From Plasmodium coatneyi (Eukaryota; Apicomplexa; Aconoidasida; Haemosporida; Plasmodiidae), in the NCBI RefSeq assembly GCF_001680005.1, contig NC_033557.1:62001-126000 (forward strand): a stretch of 64,000 nucleotides of DNA, written 5' to 3'. Of the stretch, positions 61,280-64,000 are shown piece by piece; within the stretch, counting starts at the first letter, position 1; the number at the start of each line of letters is the position of its first letter. Under the pieces are notes generated by a model. The model saw only the letters and a list, made by a program, of their open reading frames with translations. It did not search any database and was not told the DNA's origin. A program made the position numbers and the translations under genes.

Positions 61280-64000
61280 ATGATAAGCATTTTCTTCCTT
61301 CTTTAATAAGTATCCGATTCGACTACTTTATCTTTAATTCCCTTCTGAACCAACTATTTTTCCATCGTACGTTTACTCCTTTTTCCATGCATATGTTGCT
61401 GCAAAAAGTGCATACATATTACAGTATTATCGAAATTAATTTTTTCTCCCTTACAGCGCATATCATCATATTCGCAGAAACTTCACCCCAATAGGCCAAA
61501 ACTCACTTAAAAAAACAAAATGTTATTTTGTCAATAAAACCGTCTCTTTGTAAATTATACAGGATGATTCGTGTACAATAAACAGGAGTGGATTTACATG
61601 GCTATGCCCTTTTTACTCCGCTTTTGGAATGGTTACACCATTTTATATGCAAAAGTAAAAAAATAATTTACACTTCTCAATTAACAAATTCTTCCTTAGT
61701 GCGAATGTGTTCACCATGGTGCAAAAAAAAAAAGAAAAAAAAGGGGGCACTTGAATAGCACCACTTTTAGTGCAACACCTTTAAGAGAACCACAGAATTT
61801 TATTTTCCCTAAAAAAAGGTACTAAACTAATATTAACGAAGTAAGCATGTTATCTTATATTACTGTATTGGTGGTTTATAACAGATTCACATTTTTCTTA
61901 GGTTTATAGAAAAAGGAGGAATTGCTTTTATAAGTAGCATTTTCCCTTTTCCACCTCTGTAGTGTGGACAGTTTTATTTGAAACGTTAATATACAGACTT
62001 GCTGACTTTATTGATATGCAGTCATATAACCCCTTCATTGCACGCCACTGGGGGGGCATACTTATGTGATCTTACCAGTTACCTGTTTTTACGTAATTAC
62101 GTGAAACTTAAAAGATATGCTCTTTTGTATGTTCACCAAATGTAGCGTGTTTATGTGTTTGTATATGCCCAGCGTAACAAGGCATGACTGGACTTTCAGA
62201 GGGATACTGAGCGAAACCTTAATGGGTTCATTAAATTTTTTCCACCTGGCAAGTTATGCTTGAAAAAAAAAAAGTGCTTGCGGTGTAGATATCATTCGCC
62301 CACCTTTCCGAGGCATACGTATTTTCTTCCGTGCGTAATACGTGCATATAAATCTGCATACATCCATGCGCGCATACGCAGGTGTAGCATTGGGGGCTTT
62401 TCCATTTTTCCATTCCCACAAAAGTATGTCGTAGGCAACATCAAAGGATAGGAAAATTTGCCACACATGTTATATTTTCCCCTCAATTTTTTGTCATACA
62501 TTTGAAAGCATTCATATTTGGTTTATATGCAGAGGTTCCCGCATCCATTCGGCCGTGTATGCGCACGGTAAAATATATATATATATATATACACACATTC
62601 GTGCAAATCACTTAACTGTGAAAATAAAAAGGGAAAACTGCAACAAAAGGAATATTCCGCTCCTTTTAATTTCATGTTTTTTTTTCTTTTTTTTTTTATT
62701 GTATTTCTTCCCCCTCTTTCCCTTATGTTCCTTTCCGTTTGCCTGTTTCACGTTATTTACACAAATTATAACAGCGTAACGAATAATTCTGCAAAATGGA
62801 AGCAGTACGTTGAGTAAGTTACTGCTAGTGGGGATAAAGGAAAACCTTTTCATCTTATATGAATTTACAACATTATTTATTGTGAGGGGATAATTTTTTT
62901 TTTTAGGGGGGGAGTGGCTTAAACAGCGCAAACAAAGTGGGTAAAAAAATATGTCCTCACAATGTGTGAGTAAAATGGGAATAATGCCTGGTAAAAATGA
63001 GGTAAAAAAAAAAATTGCAATTTTCAACTTTCAGCTTAAATTTGCTATCACGAATTCGCAATTTTGAACGTTTAACTTTGAAGTTCAGCTTTTCGATTGG
63101 CCCTTTCCTTTTCCTTTTCCCGTTTTAAATTCTCCCTTTGTAATTTCCGTTCACTTATTTCTTTTCGTTTCCCCTTCTTTCACGCGTTATCGATATTCCC
63201 CTTTTTTTTAAAAACACTTTTAAGAATTGTAAGAAAAATCTGTCAAGCAGAACGAAGGGAAACGCGCGAAGAAAATTCCTCAAGTCGTTCCATCACATTT
63301 ACACAATTTTTAATTCTTCAGCTTTTTATTTTTTTAATATAATTTTATTTAATTTTTTTTAATTTTACTTAATTTAATTTAATGTAGTTACCCCATTTTT
63401 TCGTCCTTTTCCTGCCCTTAATGTGAAATAGTAAAACACAGCATATGGGTGTTATCTCATTTTTAAGTGCAGGGAATGTTCTAATGTGAAAGGGAAATCT
63501 ATAGGGAGGGGGTGCAACTCCTCGTAAGCATATCATACACGTATACTTATATATGTACATTTAAATGTACACGCGCAAAGGGTTTAATTTTTTTTTCCGT
63601 TTTGTAAATTTTACACCAAATTGTTTTCACCACATGTGCCTTGAATGAGGCCAACGTGTAAGCGGCACGTACAAACACGTATTTGTGTGCCTGTGTACAG
63701 ACGTACAAACTATATGAATGATTTTACACGTATATATATGCGTTTATAAGTGCAAACCTATTTATTCACGAATTGTCAAAATTTATGTTCGGGGGAAATT
63801 CCCAATTTTCTATTCTCTAGAATAAAATGTACTATTATAATTACATGTGCTTATTTTTTCCAGTCAATCTCCTTTTTTTTTTTTCATTTCTTTTTGTCCT
63901 CACACAGTGTCTTTTTTTTTTTTTTTTCCAACCTACATAAAATAATCACCGCAGTTAATCATACAACCTTCTTACACCTGACTAAAATTATGAAACACAC
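61280..64000. other. 2.7 kb without visible genes at the right end
   Basis: AT-rich with many T and A tracts. Short open frames on both strands around 62.2-62.8 kb and 63.1-63.3 kb overlap one another and lack motifs, splice partners or biased composition. Nothing beyond low-complexity tracts can be supported. Confidence 0.5.

Overview
The window is nuclear DNA from a simian malaria parasite of the Plasmodium knowlesi / P. coatneyi clade. I call this from AT-rich DNA with long A and T tracts, short phase-compatible introns, a KIR-type pir gene pair, an intact short (type II) SICAvar gene with a recognisable SICAvar cytoplasmic exon, internal telomere-like GGGTT(T/C)A arrays, and a run of two- to four-exon exported genes with PEXEL motifs. 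No database search was possible, so family names rest on motifs, exon architecture and protein features. Exon coordinates were hand-built from GT/AG sites and reading phase.

Layout. From 1 to 31 kb lies a multigene-family zone: a KIR gene running off the left edge (1-1586, minus); an intact type II SICAvar (3565-6050, minus); a telomere-like array fused to a SICAvar tail relic (7.08-7.73 kb, plus); a second KIR (8376-10262, minus); an exported acidic-repeat protein with PEXEL RLLAE (13851-15481, minus); a second telomere-like array plus SICAvar tail relic (17.5-18.45 kb, plus); a frameshifted paralogue of an exported lysophospholipase-type gene (20582-21665, minus) and its intact neighbour (22447-24367, minus); a multiply broken exported-protein gene (25714-27052, plus); and an orphan SICAvar terminal exon (28175-28770, plus). 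From 32.8 to 52.5 kb come widely spaced exported-protein genes: a two-TM Pv-fam-d-like protein, an exported type II Hsp40 (PEXEL RCLAE), and two proteins with amphipathic repeats built on a recurring K-P-K core (PEXEL RSLSQ and RMLAE). A small TIM chaperone gene sits between those two. From 53 to 64 kb the genes look more like chromosome core: a secreted protein of unknown function, a small single-TM protein, tRNA-Thr(TGT) and tRNA-Val(TAC), and a 2.7 kb stretch without visible genes.

How it fits together. KIR and SICAvar products are variant antigens of the infected red cell. The PEXEL proteins, exported Hsp40 and exported hydrolase belong to host-cell remodelling, so this is largely an export and antigen locus with a core boundary at its right side.

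Most unusual signals. (1) The SICAvar tail repeat encodes Asp-Ser-Gly-Phe-Arg with GGGTTTAGG, the telomere heptamer itself, and both telomere-like arrays run straight into SICAvar tail remnants in the same orientation. (2) A conserved 3-prime flanking element recurs three times; in two copies its GC-rich core is a 9-bp stem with a 10-nt loop. (3) KIR 1 carries a collagen-like Gly-X-Y hinge spread over duplicated exon-intron modules. (4) Two GC-rich islands lie just beyond the KIR and lysophospholipase stop codons.
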